NCBI GenBank assembly: GCA_016209995.1
Contig: JACQVC010000001.1
Span: 1 to 5,402 of the forward strand
Source of the DNA: Gemmatimonadota bacterium
GTDB lineage: Bacteria; Gemmatimonadota; Gemmatimonadetes; Longimicrobiales; Gaopeijiaceae
DNA length: 5,402 bases
Direction of reading: 5' to 3'
In this document: positions 1-5,402 of the stretch, piece after piece
How the letters are laid out: every line of letters starts with the position of its first letter
Numbering within the stretch: the stretch's first letter is position 1
Made by a program: the position numbers and the translations under genes
The notes under the pieces: generated by a model
What the model saw: only the letters and a program-made list of their open reading frames with translations
Told to the model about the DNA's origin: nothing
Database searches by the model: none

Positions 1-593
1 CAGTTGGACAGCGGCATGAGAGGATCGCCGAGGAACAGTCCATGCGTCTGCCGGCAGGTTCCGTCAGGTTCCGCCGTCACACCCGAGTGCAACACGCCTA
101 CGAGCCCGTCCTTCGGGTTGATGAAATGGGAGGCCGACGTGTTGTTGAACACGCTGTAACCGCGTCCGCGAGCGTTGGCGAGGCTGGGAACCATACGACG
201 GTGCTCGAGCCATTCCGTGGCTGGAACCCCGTAGATGTGCGTACCGTAGAGAAAGGCGAACGTGAAGAGGTTGTCGCTCCGCACCCGCTGGTAGCTGCCG
301 TCCGGACAACCGAAGTTGTTGGGCCAGTTCTCCCAGCACAGGAACAACGAGCTGCCGCTCAGCGTCGCTCCCGGCGTCATGAAGACTCGCGCGAAGTCGC
401 GGTCCGAATAGAGCTGAAAGCGAGAGGCACGCTCCCGCCCCGCCTTCGGATCCTGAGGCTCACCGTTGGGGCCCAGCACCCAAGGGCGGCCGAGGGACCG
501 GGGCGCCACCTGACTCGCCAACTCCACGCGCCAGCCCAACAACGCGACGGCGAGGAGAACCGTGAGGCGGAGCGTGCCGCCACGAAGCGTCAT
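1..593 (-). CDS. Secreted protein of unknown function, N-terminal part (runs off left edge)
   Basis: The frame is open from an ATG at 593 to the window edge: 197 codons without a stop, so the C-terminus is missing. I do not recognise the family. The first 30 residues look like an export signal: a basic start (MTLRGGTLRL), a hydrophobic core (TVLLAVALLG, residues 11-20), then polar ELASQ, with cleavage likely near residues 27-28. The mature part has PNGEPQDPKAG (42-52), a Trp/Cys-rich stretch with WENWPNNFGC (87-96), and later Cys180. It has no transmembrane segment, and I saw no catalytic motif. An AGGA Shine-Dalgarno sequence lies 5 bases before the ATG, which supports this start. The gene follows the TonB-dependent receptor gene on the same strand after 157 bases, and I see no good promoter in that gap, so co-transcription is plausible. 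A role as a periplasmic or surface partner of the receptor is inference from position only. The coding call is firm; the function is open. Confidence 0.8.
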   Translation of the reverse strand, partial: MTLRGGTLRLTVLLAVALLGWRVELASQVAPRSLGRPWVLGPNGEPQDPKAGRERASRFQLYSDRDFARVFMTPGATLSGSSLFLCWENWPNNFGCPDGSYQRVRSDNLFTFAFLYGTHIYGVPATEWLEHRRMVPSLANARGRGYSVFNNTSASHFINPKDGLVGVLHSGVTAEPDGTCRQTHGLFLGDPLMPLSN

Positions 594-598
594 GGCTG

Positions 599-602
599 TC
601 CT
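599..602 (-). promoter_or_regulatory. Shine-Dalgarno site of the left-edge gene
   Basis: AGGA on the minus strand, 5 bases upstream of the ATG at 593. The match is short but well spaced, and it is the main reason for choosing this start, together with the signal peptide that follows it. Confidence 0.5.
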
Positions 603-635
603 GTGATCAGTTCTCAGCAGGTTGTTCCAAACGTC

Positions 636-747
636 GGAGGAACAGAGGATCAGAGGCTCAGAGGATCAGTCCCCCCAACGCCACTCCACCGGGCGGGGTC
701 GGGCGGGCGGTCTGAACCTCTAAACCTCTGTTCTTCTGATCCTCTGA
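636..747. repeat. Two inverted arrays of an 8-base unit (AGAGGWTC) around a GC-rich loop
   Basis: On the plus strand four units in perfect 8-base phase run from 636: GGAGGAAC, AGAGGATC, AGAGGCTC, AGAGGATC, ending with AG at 669. On the minus strand four more run from 745 down to 714: AGAGGATC, AGAAGAAC, AGAGGTTT, AGAGGTTC. The arms face each other. 658-669 (TCAGAGGATCAG) is an exact 12-base reverse complement of 736-747, and 640-648 is an exact 9-base complement of 725-733. These two pairings cross, so the arms can pair in alternative registers, shifted by whole units. The array starts 5 bases after the receptor stop codon. A transcript of the minus strand could form a long hairpin here. There is no T-run after it, so a classical intrinsic terminator is not supported. 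Roles as an mRNA-stabilising hairpin, a Rho-independent-like pause or a dispersed intergenic repeat are all inference. Confidence 0.85.
691..707 (+). other. Four-G-run motif (possible G-quadruplex) in the loop of the inverted arrays
   Basis: The plus strand has runs of 3, 4, 3 and 3 G separated by C, TC and C, followed by another GG at 709-710. This meets the simple G3N1-7 rule for an intramolecular quadruplex. The G-rich strand is the template for both flanking minus-strand genes, so any fold would form in DNA and not in their mRNA, which is C-rich here. GC-rich genomes produce such motifs by chance; the placement between the repeat arms is what makes it notable. Confidence 0.5.
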
Positions 748-750
748 CAT

Positions 751-3700
751 CTAAAAGCTCATGCTCAGGCCCGCGAGGATGGTTCGCCGCTGGCCGAAGT
801 ACTGTGGCCGATCGAGGTACGTGCTGGTGATTGTGTTGGGATCGGTCAGCGGATTGCCCGCCGCGCGCCGGGCCTGGTCAGCCTGTCCGGCCTCGCACCT
901 GCCGGTGCTCGTGTAGACCTGAATGCAGTTCTTCGTATCGAAGAGATTCTGAACCAGCAGGAACAAGCCGTAATCCATGTTCGAGATGGTCCACTCCTTA
1001 CTGAGCTCGAGGTCGAACTCGAGCGTGGACGGGCCGCGCTTGCTGTTGGCATCCAGACGCTGGATCGAAGCGGCGAAGGAGCCACCGGTGAGTGTCGTCG
1101 TCGGAGTGTACGGGAACCCACTGGCCGCGCGCGCGGTGATCGTAGCTCGGGTGTGTGTCAGCCAGTCGCCCAGCGGTACGTCCGGAGCGTCTTCAGCGGC
1201 TGCGAAGCGCAACACGGCGTTGAGGATGTGCGGCTGGTCGACCTCGGATGGGAACTCGGCGCGCGTGAAGAGGGCCTGCTCTTGCGAGATCCGATCCTCG
1301 ACCGCGCGATCGAGCGCCGCACCGTTCGTGCGAGCCTGGGAGAACGAGTAGTTGAGATCGAAGCCCCAGAAGTCGCGCAGGCCTCGCCGCAACTGAACCT
1401 CGAACCCGCGGACGGTCTGATAGTCGGAGTTCACGAGAACGAAATACGAGGGGCGCGCCGTGCCGTACGTCTGCCCGATATCGAAGACGCGGGTGCCATC
1501 CGGCAGCTCGCCACCGCTGCGGAACCCGGTGAGGCCGGTCTGATCTTTCGCGAAGAGAGTAACGCCCAGCGCGTACGTCTGATCGATCTCCGTGAGCAGC
1601 CCGACCTCGTACGCGCTCGTGCGCTCGATCTGGAGGTTGGTGTTCCCAAGCACTCGAGTCACACCCTCCGGGCGTGTCTCATGGGTGTAAGGTCCGCGGA
1701 ATTCCTGCATCTTGATGGGTGCAGAGAGGCCGCATTTCGCCAACCCCTCGTTTCCGCCGAAGCCGAGCGCGAACCCCAACGGACAGCCCTCGTGCGCTGC
1801 GCCAACGCCCGTGAAGTTGTAGAGGTTACGGATCACGGGGTTCTGCGAGTAGACGCCGTAGTTGAAGAAGATGGACGACGTTACTGTGACCGGAAAGGAA
1901 ATCCCGATGCGCGGAGAGATTTGCGTGCGCGTGCGCGTGCTCACGAGATCATCCTCGAACGCGATCACGGATGCCCGGCGAATCACGTCCGTGTTTCCCG
2001 CGCACCCCTCGCCCAGGCGACCCCAGGTCGGGTCGGCGCCCAGCTCGACCCAGGTCTTGGCCAAATGGCGACTTCTGCCGTTGGGGTCGCGACAGACGTC
2101 GTCGGCCTGCGTGCCCGCCGTCGGATCCAAGGGGTTGCGGAAGTACCGCCCAGGTGCCCGGCCGTAGTCGAAGCGGAACCCGATACGCGCCGTGAGGAAG
2201 TCATACTCGACGCGGTCCTGCACGTAGAACGCGGCATCCCAAGGATCGATGCTGAACTGTTGATCCACGACGATGCGGCTATTCACGCACGTGCATTCTG
2301 ACTCATCGTATTGCAGGTCGTGCTGCTGCCAGTAGACGCCGGCCAGCAGGTTGTGATGCTCCGCGGCCTGCCACTGCCAGTCGGCGCGCGCGACCCACGT
2401 GGTGATCTCCTCACCACCGTAGAGGTTGTCGGTGCCCATGGTCGGGTGCAGGCCGCGCTGCCCCGCCGGCGCCGGGCCGTTAAAGCGATCCTCCGTGAAG
2501 TTCGGGTCTTGAAAGCCGTCCACACCGCCGCCCAGGCACACACCCTGGAACCAGTTGCACGTCAGGCGCCCCTGGTCGAAGCGACCCACGGTGACGCGAT
2601 AGCTGGACCGCCGCAGCGTGTGATCCCAGTTCGCAGCCCAGAAGGTCCGCTCCAGCCTCGAGGTCGCTTGCACCACGTTCTTGAAGTCCGCGGGCGCGAG
2701 CAGAGCCTGCGACAGGTTCGCCGCGTAGAACGCCGAGTCTGCCGCGGTCCTCAGCACCGGTGAGGCGAGCGGGTCGCGGTACGTGTAGAGAAACAGGAAG
2801 TCGAAGGGCTGCTGCTCACGCTCGTAGCGGATGCCCGACAGGTTGAGCTTCATGAGCGGCGTGAAGTAGTAGGTGAGCTTCCCCACGACGTCGCGCTGCG
2901 TGTCGAAACCCACGGACTGCCAACCGGGAAAGATGTCCATGATGGATGGAGAATTGAATCCAACCTCCGGTCGGTTGGGATCGTACACGTCAGCGTCGAA
3001 CTCGAGGACCTCGTACGCGCCGTTCTGATGGCGACCGGAGAACATGAACCGACCCCGGCTGCCGGTGCCCGGAATCGGGCCCGACACGAAGCCCTGGTAG
3101 AGATCGGAGCCCAGCAGCTCATCCGCGCGGCTGCCGAGCATGCCACTGAAGCGACTGGTCGCGTAATCCAGAGATCCCTCTACCTGATCGCCTCCCTCAT
3201 TGAGCGTGACGTTGATAATCCCGGAAAGCGCGTTTCCGTACTGCGGCTCGAAGCCACCCCTGATGTAGTCCACCTGCGCGACGGACGGCAGATTCGGGTC
3301 GAGAGTCGGTCCTCCCAGTACCCAGTTCTGCACCGGGATGCCATCGATCAGCGTGAGCGTCTCGGCCGCGCGACCGCCGCGGATCCGGATCGGAGACAGA
3401 ACGGTGCGGCGGGTCTCACCGTAGGAGAGAACGTCGGTGTTGTCGGGCACCTCGAGGAATCCCTGCTGAAAGGCCAGCGCTCCCGGGATCGTCGTGACCG
3501 GCAGCGCGTCGATATCGTCGGCCGTCAGGGTATTTGCCGTGCCGCTGGCCCGCAGCTCGACCAGCGGTACGCGTGCGGCCTCGATCACTACGCCGCCCAC
3601 GGCAATCGCCTGCGGGACCAGCGCGAGGTTGACGACACGCGTGACGTCCGTGGCGATGACCAGATTCTCGTGACGCAGCGTCGCGTAGCCGATCAGCTCG

Positions 3701-3933
3701 GCCACCAACGTGTACGTTCCCACGGGAACGTTGATCAGTAAGAACCGGCCGTTCTGCTCCGTCAGGGTGCCCCGGCCGGTTCCGTCGAGGTAGACCTGGG
3801 CGCCTGACAGCGGTTGCCCGGTCTGCTGGTCGGTCAGCACACCCGTGACCGCGCCCACCGCCTGCGCGCTCGCGCTGCCGGGGGCGAAAAAAGCGAACAT
3901 CACGAACAGGAAGCCGCACGCGACGCGCTTCAC
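751..3933 (-). CDS. TonB-dependent outer-membrane receptor with N-terminal carboxypeptidase-regulatory-like domain
   Basis: A complete 1060-residue receptor that would import a ligand across the outer membrane using TonB/ExbBD energy; the ligand cannot be read from the sequence. Residues 1-23 are a signal peptide (hydrophobic core GFLFVMFAFF, cleavage ASA|Q). Residues 25-108 form a carboxypeptidase-regulatory-like beta-sandwich (TGVLTDQQTGQPLSGAQVYL, then NGRFLLINVPVGTYTL). A possible TonB box is near 111-121 (AVGGVVIEAAR). The plug spans about 125-248, with PIRIRGGRAAETLTLIDGIP (181-200) and YGNALSGIINV (232-242). The rest is the barrel, with the family's NLFD motif (997-1000) and a final strand ending in Phe (TILAGLSMSF), the usual signal for barrel insertion. 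The frame stays open upstream to 4101, but GTG at 3933 has a near-perfect Shine-Dalgarno site and directly precedes the signal peptide. The domain order resembles SusC, yet no SusD gene is visible. Ten cysteines in the mature part fall into five close pairs. The stop is TAG. Confidence 0.96.
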   Translation of the reverse strand: MKRVACGFLFVMFAFFAPGSASAQAVGAVTGVLTDQQTGQPLSGAQVYLDGTGRGTLTEQNGRFLLINVPVGTYTLVAELIGYATLRHENLVIATDVTRVVNLALVPQAIAVGGVVIEAARVPLVELRASGTANTLTADDIDALPVTTIPGALAFQQGFLEVPDNTDVLSYGETRRTVLSPIRIRGGRAAETLTLIDGIPVQNWVLGGPTLDPNLPSVAQVDYIRGGFEPQYGNALSGIINVTLNEGGDQVEGSLDYATSRFSGMLGSRADELLGSDLYQGFVSGPIPGTGSRGRFMFSGRHQNGAYEVLEFDADVYDPNRPEVGFNSPSIMDIFPGWQSVGFDTQRDVVGKLTYYFTPLMKLNLSGIRYEREQQPFDFLFLYTYRDPLASPVLRTAADSAFYAANLSQALLAPADFKNVVQATSRLERTFWAANWDHTLRRSSYRVTVGRFDQGRLTCNWFQGVCLGGGVDGFQDPNFTEDRFNGPAPAGQRGLHPTMGTDNLYGGEEITTWVARADWQWQAAEHHNLLAGVYWQQHDLQYDESECTCVNSRIVVDQQFSIDPWDAAFYVQDRVEYDFLTARIGFRFDYGRAPGRYFRNPLDPTAGTQADDVCRDPNGRSRHLAKTWVELGADPTWGRLGEGCAGNTDVIRRASVIAFEDDLVSTRTRTQISPRIGISFPVTVTSSIFFNYGVYSQNPVIRNLYNFTGVGAAHEGCPLGFALGFGGNEGLAKCGLSAPIKMQEFRGPYTHETRPEGVTRVLGNTNLQIERTSAYEVGLLTEIDQTYALGVTLFAKDQTGLTGFRSGGELPDGTRVFDIGQTYGTARPSYFVLVNSDYQTVRGFEVQLRRGLRDFWGFDLNYSFSQARTNGAALDRAVEDRISQEQALFTRAEFPSEVDQPHILNAVLRFAAAEDAPDVPLGDWLTHTRATITARAASGFPYTPTTTLTGGSFAASIQRLDANSKRGPSTLEFDLELSKEWTISNMDYGLFLLVQNLFDTKNCIQVYTSTGRCEAGQADQARRAAGNPLTDPNTITSTYLDRPQYFGQRRTILAGLSMSF

Positions 3934-4190
3934 GGCACTCCTCCTCAACTGGATGGCGCGCGCAGCCCCTGGCTCCGGAGGCGAATCCGATTGGCGCGCG
4001 ATGAAACCGCCTGCGGGCCGGAAAGGGCACGACGTTCTTTCTTGGAGAGAATCGAACGAGCGTCGGAATCGAATCGGCGCCCCCTTCCTCTTTCGAGTCA
4101 CCGGGCACGGGGCTGATCGGTCCAGCCCGGCAGCATGACGCGCCCGACGTCAGCAACCCGACGGCTTCGTCGCAGGCCCGCTCTCGCGAT
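3934..4190 (-). promoter_or_regulatory. Long 5' leader of the receptor mRNA, with possible hairpins
   Basis: If transcription starts near 4189, as the promoter predicts, the untranslated leader is about 255 bases, long for a bacterial gene. Possible stems seen by eye are CGACG/CGTCG with a 4-base loop (4159-4172); GGGCTG/CAGCCC with a 7-base loop (4110-4128), which competes with CCGGGC/GCCCGG (4101-4106 with 4125-4130); and a self-complementary GCGCGC pair (in the TGGCGCGCG copies at 3954-3962 and 3992-4000) just before the Shine-Dalgarno site. I looked for a cobalamin-type box and a TPP-type core and found neither. No known riboswitch class is claimed. The competing stems would allow regulation, but this is inference. 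Confidence 0.4.
3938..3946 (-). promoter_or_regulatory. Strong Shine-Dalgarno site that fixes the receptor start
   Basis: Minus strand GAGGAGGAG; the AGGAGG core (3940-3945) ends 6 bases before the GTG at 3933. Upstream in-frame GTG/ATG codons, such as GTG at 4101, have no comparable site. This settles the start as GTG and makes the signal peptide N-terminal. Confidence 0.85.
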
Positions 4191-4195
4191 TTTCC

Positions 4196-4224
4196 TATGT
4201 ACGCCGCGCTCTGGACACTGTCAA
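4196..4224 (-). promoter_or_regulatory. Sigma-70-type promoter of the receptor gene
   Basis: On the minus strand, a perfect -35 TTGACA (4219-4224), an ideal 17-base spacer and TACATA as -10 (4196-4201), which keeps the two most conserved first bases. The predicted transcript start is near 4189. It is the best promoter match in the window and lies between the stop of the upstream gene and the receptor start, so the receptor is probably transcribed on its own. Confidence 0.65.
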
Positions 4225-4239
4225 GCGCGGTAAACGCGC
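4214..4239. promoter_or_regulatory. Two dyads at the receptor promoter, possible operator
   Basis: GCGCG-GTAAA-CGCGC (4225-4239) is a perfect 5-base inverted repeat that abuts the -35 box. GACA-C-TGTC (4214-4222) is a second dyad that overlaps the -35 box itself. Dyads in these positions are typical of activator or repressor sites, but both are short and the first is made mostly of GC steps common in this DNA. The regulator is unknown. Confidence 0.35.
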
Positions 4240-4266
4240 CCGTGGCGCATGTGCAGGGTTCCTGCA
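4236..4266 (-). terminator. Tandem small hairpins after the barrel-protein gene, weak terminator candidate
   Basis: Downstream of the TGA at 4304-4306 the transcript has two tight stems: TGCAGG/CCTGCA with a 3-base loop (4252-4266), then GCGCC/GGCGC with a 3-base loop (4236-4248), followed by GTTTA. The T-tract is only three bases, so termination by this element alone is doubtful. The second stem shares bases with the dyad at the receptor promoter. Confidence 0.25.
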
Positions 4267-4303
4267 GACAAGCTTTTCAGTAGGGCTACCGCCCGGTCGC
4301 GCC

Positions 4304-4912
4304 TCAGCGGCCGAGTGGCAACGCTAGGGCGGCGCCGACGGTGAAGCCTGGCGGCGCCGTCTCTCCTCCGAACTGAAAGAGGACGAACCGTCCTCCACGG
4401 AACCAGGCACCGCCGAGGGCCCGAAGTCCCTGGCCGGAACCCTTTCGAGTCCAGTAGTGGCCGAACAATCCTCGCTCGCCCGATGAGTCGAAGTACCGCC
4501 AGTAGCGCGTGCTATGGCCATAGCCTGCGCCGGCATAAAGGGCGAAGATCGGCGTCACGGCACGAACCACCGCCAGGTTGAACGTCTGCCAAGCGCGTTG
4601 CTCCTCAAGGAAAAGGTCGCCCAGAGCATCAGCCTGATCGGGCGTGAGCGACTGCTCGAACTCCTCGCGGCCCGCTGGCGAATCCAGACTGAACTTGGCA
4701 TCGATGTAGAAGCCCCAGTTCCTCAAATGGGGACCGAATGTGGAGAGGCTGAAGCCGAGCATCTGGTCCGGCGCATTGGCCACGTAGCCGACCGTCCAGT
4801 GTGGGCGAGATTGAAACCCGCCGAGCTCCTGAGCGTGCAGAGCCGTGGCGGCCGCGAGGAACGCGGCAAACCACGTAAGGAAGCTGACGATCGATCTCGG
4901 AAGTAGAGCCAT
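4304..4912 (-). CDS. Small exported protein, probable outer-membrane beta-barrel
   Basis: 202 residues from ATG at 4912. Residues 1-28 are an export signal: MALLPRS, hydrophobic IVSFLTWFAAFLAAATA, then LHAQ with cleavage around residue 27. The mature part has amphipathic stretches fitting beta strands: HWTVGYVA (38-45), MLGFSLSTFG (51-60), NWGFYIDAKF (65-74), FALYAGAGYGHS (123-134), GLRALGGAWF (162-171), RFVLFQFGG (175-183) and FTVGAALALPLG (190-201). The charged segment at 80-108 (REEFEQ, LTPDQADALGD) would be a loop or short helix. The size suggests about eight strands, but I cannot name the family, and the function is unknown. The open frame runs far upstream, but that part is antisense to the divergent gene. 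A second ATG nine codons upstream (4939) is possible; it has a GAAGGG-like ribosome site but overlaps a -10 candidate. The C-terminus ends in Arg and not the usual aromatic residue, which weakens the barrel call. Confidence 0.78.
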   Translation of the reverse strand: MALLPRSIVSFLTWFAAFLAAATALHAQELGGFQSRPHWTVGYVANAPDQMLGFSLSTFGPHLRNWGFYIDAKFSLDSPAGREEFEQSLTPDQADALGDLFLEEQRAWQTFNLAVVRAVTPIFALYAGAGYGHSTRYWRYFDSSGERGLFGHYWTRKGSGQGLRALGGAWFRGGRFVLFQFGGETAPPGFTVGAALALPLGR

Positions 4913-4937
4913 AGTGCGCGCACGTAGGTTCGGCCCC

Positions 4938-4965
4938 ATTGTACCCTTCGGCAACCCGATCGCAA
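4938..4965 (-). promoter_or_regulatory. Candidate promoter of the small barrel-protein gene
   Basis: Minus strand TTGCGA (4960-4965, 4 of 6 to consensus), a 16-base spacer and TACAAT (4938-4943, 5 of 6). Transcription would start near 4931, giving a leader of about 19 bases to ATG 4912 with no clear Shine-Dalgarno sequence. If this promoter is right, the ATG at 4939 cannot be the start; if 4939 is the start, this is not the promoter. Confidence 0.35.
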
Positions 4966-5000
4966 GGGGTTGCCGTGCCGGAGCCGCGGGGAGAATCGTA

Positions 5001-5029
5001 TTGACCGGCGCCAGCCGCCGCGTTACGCT
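5001..5029 (+). promoter_or_regulatory. Candidate promoter of the divergent right-edge gene
   Basis: TTGACC (5001-5006, 5 of 6), a 17-base spacer and TACGCT (5024-5029), which keeps the first two and last bases of TATAAT. The predicted start near 5036 would place the 5' end right at the Shine-Dalgarno sequence, a short but workable leader of about 18 bases. It lies back to back with the minus-strand promoter candidate at 4938-4965. Confidence 0.4.
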
Positions 5030-5035
5030 GCATGC

Positions 5036-5042
5036 AGGAGGG
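5036..5042 (+). promoter_or_regulatory. Shine-Dalgarno site of the right-edge gene, within a small dyad
   Basis: AGGAGGG, 11 bases before ATG 5054, somewhat farther than ideal. AGGAG (5036-5040) is exactly complementary to CTCCT (5045-5049) across a GGTG loop, so the site could be hidden in a 5-base-pair hairpin. An in-frame GTG at 5042 overlaps the site and is unlikely to be the start. Confidence 0.6.
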
Positions 5043-5053
5043 TGCTCCTCGAG

Positions 5054-5402
5054 ATGTTCGTCTGGACCACTCCACGTTTCATTCGCCGGCTCGCCTGCAC
5101 GGCCGCAGCCCTCACCGCCGCCGCGGGCGCCTCCCCGGGCTGGGCTCAGGTACAGATCCATGGCCGCGTCATCGAGGAAGGAACCGAGCAGCCCGTTGAC
5201 GGCGTCCATGTCACGCTGCTGAATCGGGAAGGTCGGTCGCTGGGATATCGGTTCACGGACGAACGGGGCGCCTTCACGTTCGAAGTGCGCGGGACCGGGA
5301 TGGTGCGGCTCCGCGCGGACCGCATCGGATACCGCGAGACGCTGACGCCGATCCTGTTCTTCGACAACTTCGATCTCTATCGGGTCGAGATCCGCATGCA
5401 CC
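5054..5402 (+). CDS. Exported carboxypeptidase-regulatory-like domain protein, N-terminal part (runs off right edge)
   Basis: The frame is open from ATG 5054 to the edge: 116 full codons without a stop. Residues 1-31 are a signal peptide: basic RFIRR, a core of LACTAAALTAAAGA, and cleavage after GWA|Q. Residues 33-114 match the carboxypeptidase-regulatory-like fold: VQIHGRVIEEGTEQPVDGVH, then FTDERGAFTFEV and LRADRIGYRETL. This is the same pattern as the N-terminal domain of the receptor at 751-3933 (G-V--T-QP--G--V-L, then GRF and a LIGY/RIGY turn). Such domains are usually small beta-sandwiches; some precede a TonB-dependent barrel, others occur in separate secreted or lipid-free envelope proteins. 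The segment after it (ILFFDNFDLYRVEIRMH) shows no plug motif yet, so which type this is cannot be decided here. The gene is divergent from the small barrel gene, with 141 bases between them. A receptor N-terminus is the main alternative. Confidence 0.85.
   Translation, partial: MFVWTTPRFIRRLACTAAALTAAAGASPGWAQVQIHGRVIEEGTEQPVDGVHVTLLNREGRSLGYRFTDERGAFTFEVRGTGMVRLRADRIGYRETLTPILFFDNFDLYRVEIRMH

Noticed and set aside
636..747. CRISPR array or transposon end
   Set aside because: The units are 8 bases with no spacers, and there is no transposase or target duplication nearby, so neither fits.
42..830. A 262-codon plus-strand open frame
   Set aside because: It runs antisense to the left-edge secreted protein, through the repeat element and into the receptor end. 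Its translation is low in complexity and lacks family features.
1153..2301. A 382-codon plus-strand open frame
   Set aside because: It is antisense to the receptor barrel, has no domain-like pattern or ribosome site, and is Arg/Ala/Val-rich as expected for a shadow frame in GC-rich DNA. The opposite strand is clearly coding.
4049..4073. Direct repeat GAATCGAA, two copies 17 bases apart
   Set aside because: Two 8-base copies with related sequence nearby can arise by chance; too far downstream of the predicted start to be a clear operator. Not strong enough to list.
3934..4101. N-terminal extension of the receptor to GTG 4101
   Set aside because: It would put 56 Arg-rich residues before an intact signal peptide and has no ribosome site, while GTG 3933 has GAGGAGGAG at ideal spacing.
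4098..4136. A 12-codon upstream ORF in the receptor leader
   Set aside because: It has an ATG and a TGA but no Shine-Dalgarno sequence and no run of regulatory codons such as would mark an attenuator peptide.
4913..5401. Upstream extension of the small barrel-protein frame to the right edge
   Set aside because: It is antisense to the gene at 5054-5402, which has a ribosome site, a signal peptide and a recognisable domain. The minus frame there has none, and a signal peptide begins only after 4939/4912.

Overview
The window is GC-rich and holds four protein genes that all begin with an export signal; it reads as a piece of a cell-envelope locus. The best guess for the source is a Gemmatimonadota or similar Gram-negative soil or marine bacterium. 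This rests on a TonB-dependent receptor with an N-terminal carboxypeptidase-regulatory-like domain and no visible SusD partner, a second secreted protein with the same kind of domain, and promoter-like sites of the TTGACA/TATAAT type. It is an inference from style; no marker gene is present. Acidobacteriota remain possible.

Layout from left to right. 1-593 (minus): the N-terminal 197 residues of a secreted protein of unknown function, running off the left edge. 594-750: an intergenic element of two facing arrays of four 8-base units, with a G-run motif in the loop between them. 751-3933 (minus): a complete 1060-residue TonB-dependent outer-membrane receptor, with a GTG start and a very good Shine-Dalgarno site. 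3934-4303: a 370-base non-coding stretch with a canonical promoter (perfect -35), two overlapping dyads at that promoter and a leader of about 255 bases. 4304-4912 (minus): a complete small exported protein, probably an outer-membrane beta-barrel. 4913-5053: a divergent promoter region. 5054-5402 (plus): the N-terminal 116 residues of an exported protein with a carboxypeptidase-regulatory-like domain, running off the right edge.

How they fit together. The receptor would take up an unidentified ligand with TonB energy. The unknown secreted protein downstream may be co-transcribed with it and could be a partner. The small barrel protein and the divergent domain protein share an intergenic promoter region and may be controlled together. 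No transposase, CRISPR array, tRNA, rRNA or phage gene was seen. The two regions that known gene types do not explain are the 8-base inverted array element and the long leader of the receptor gene.
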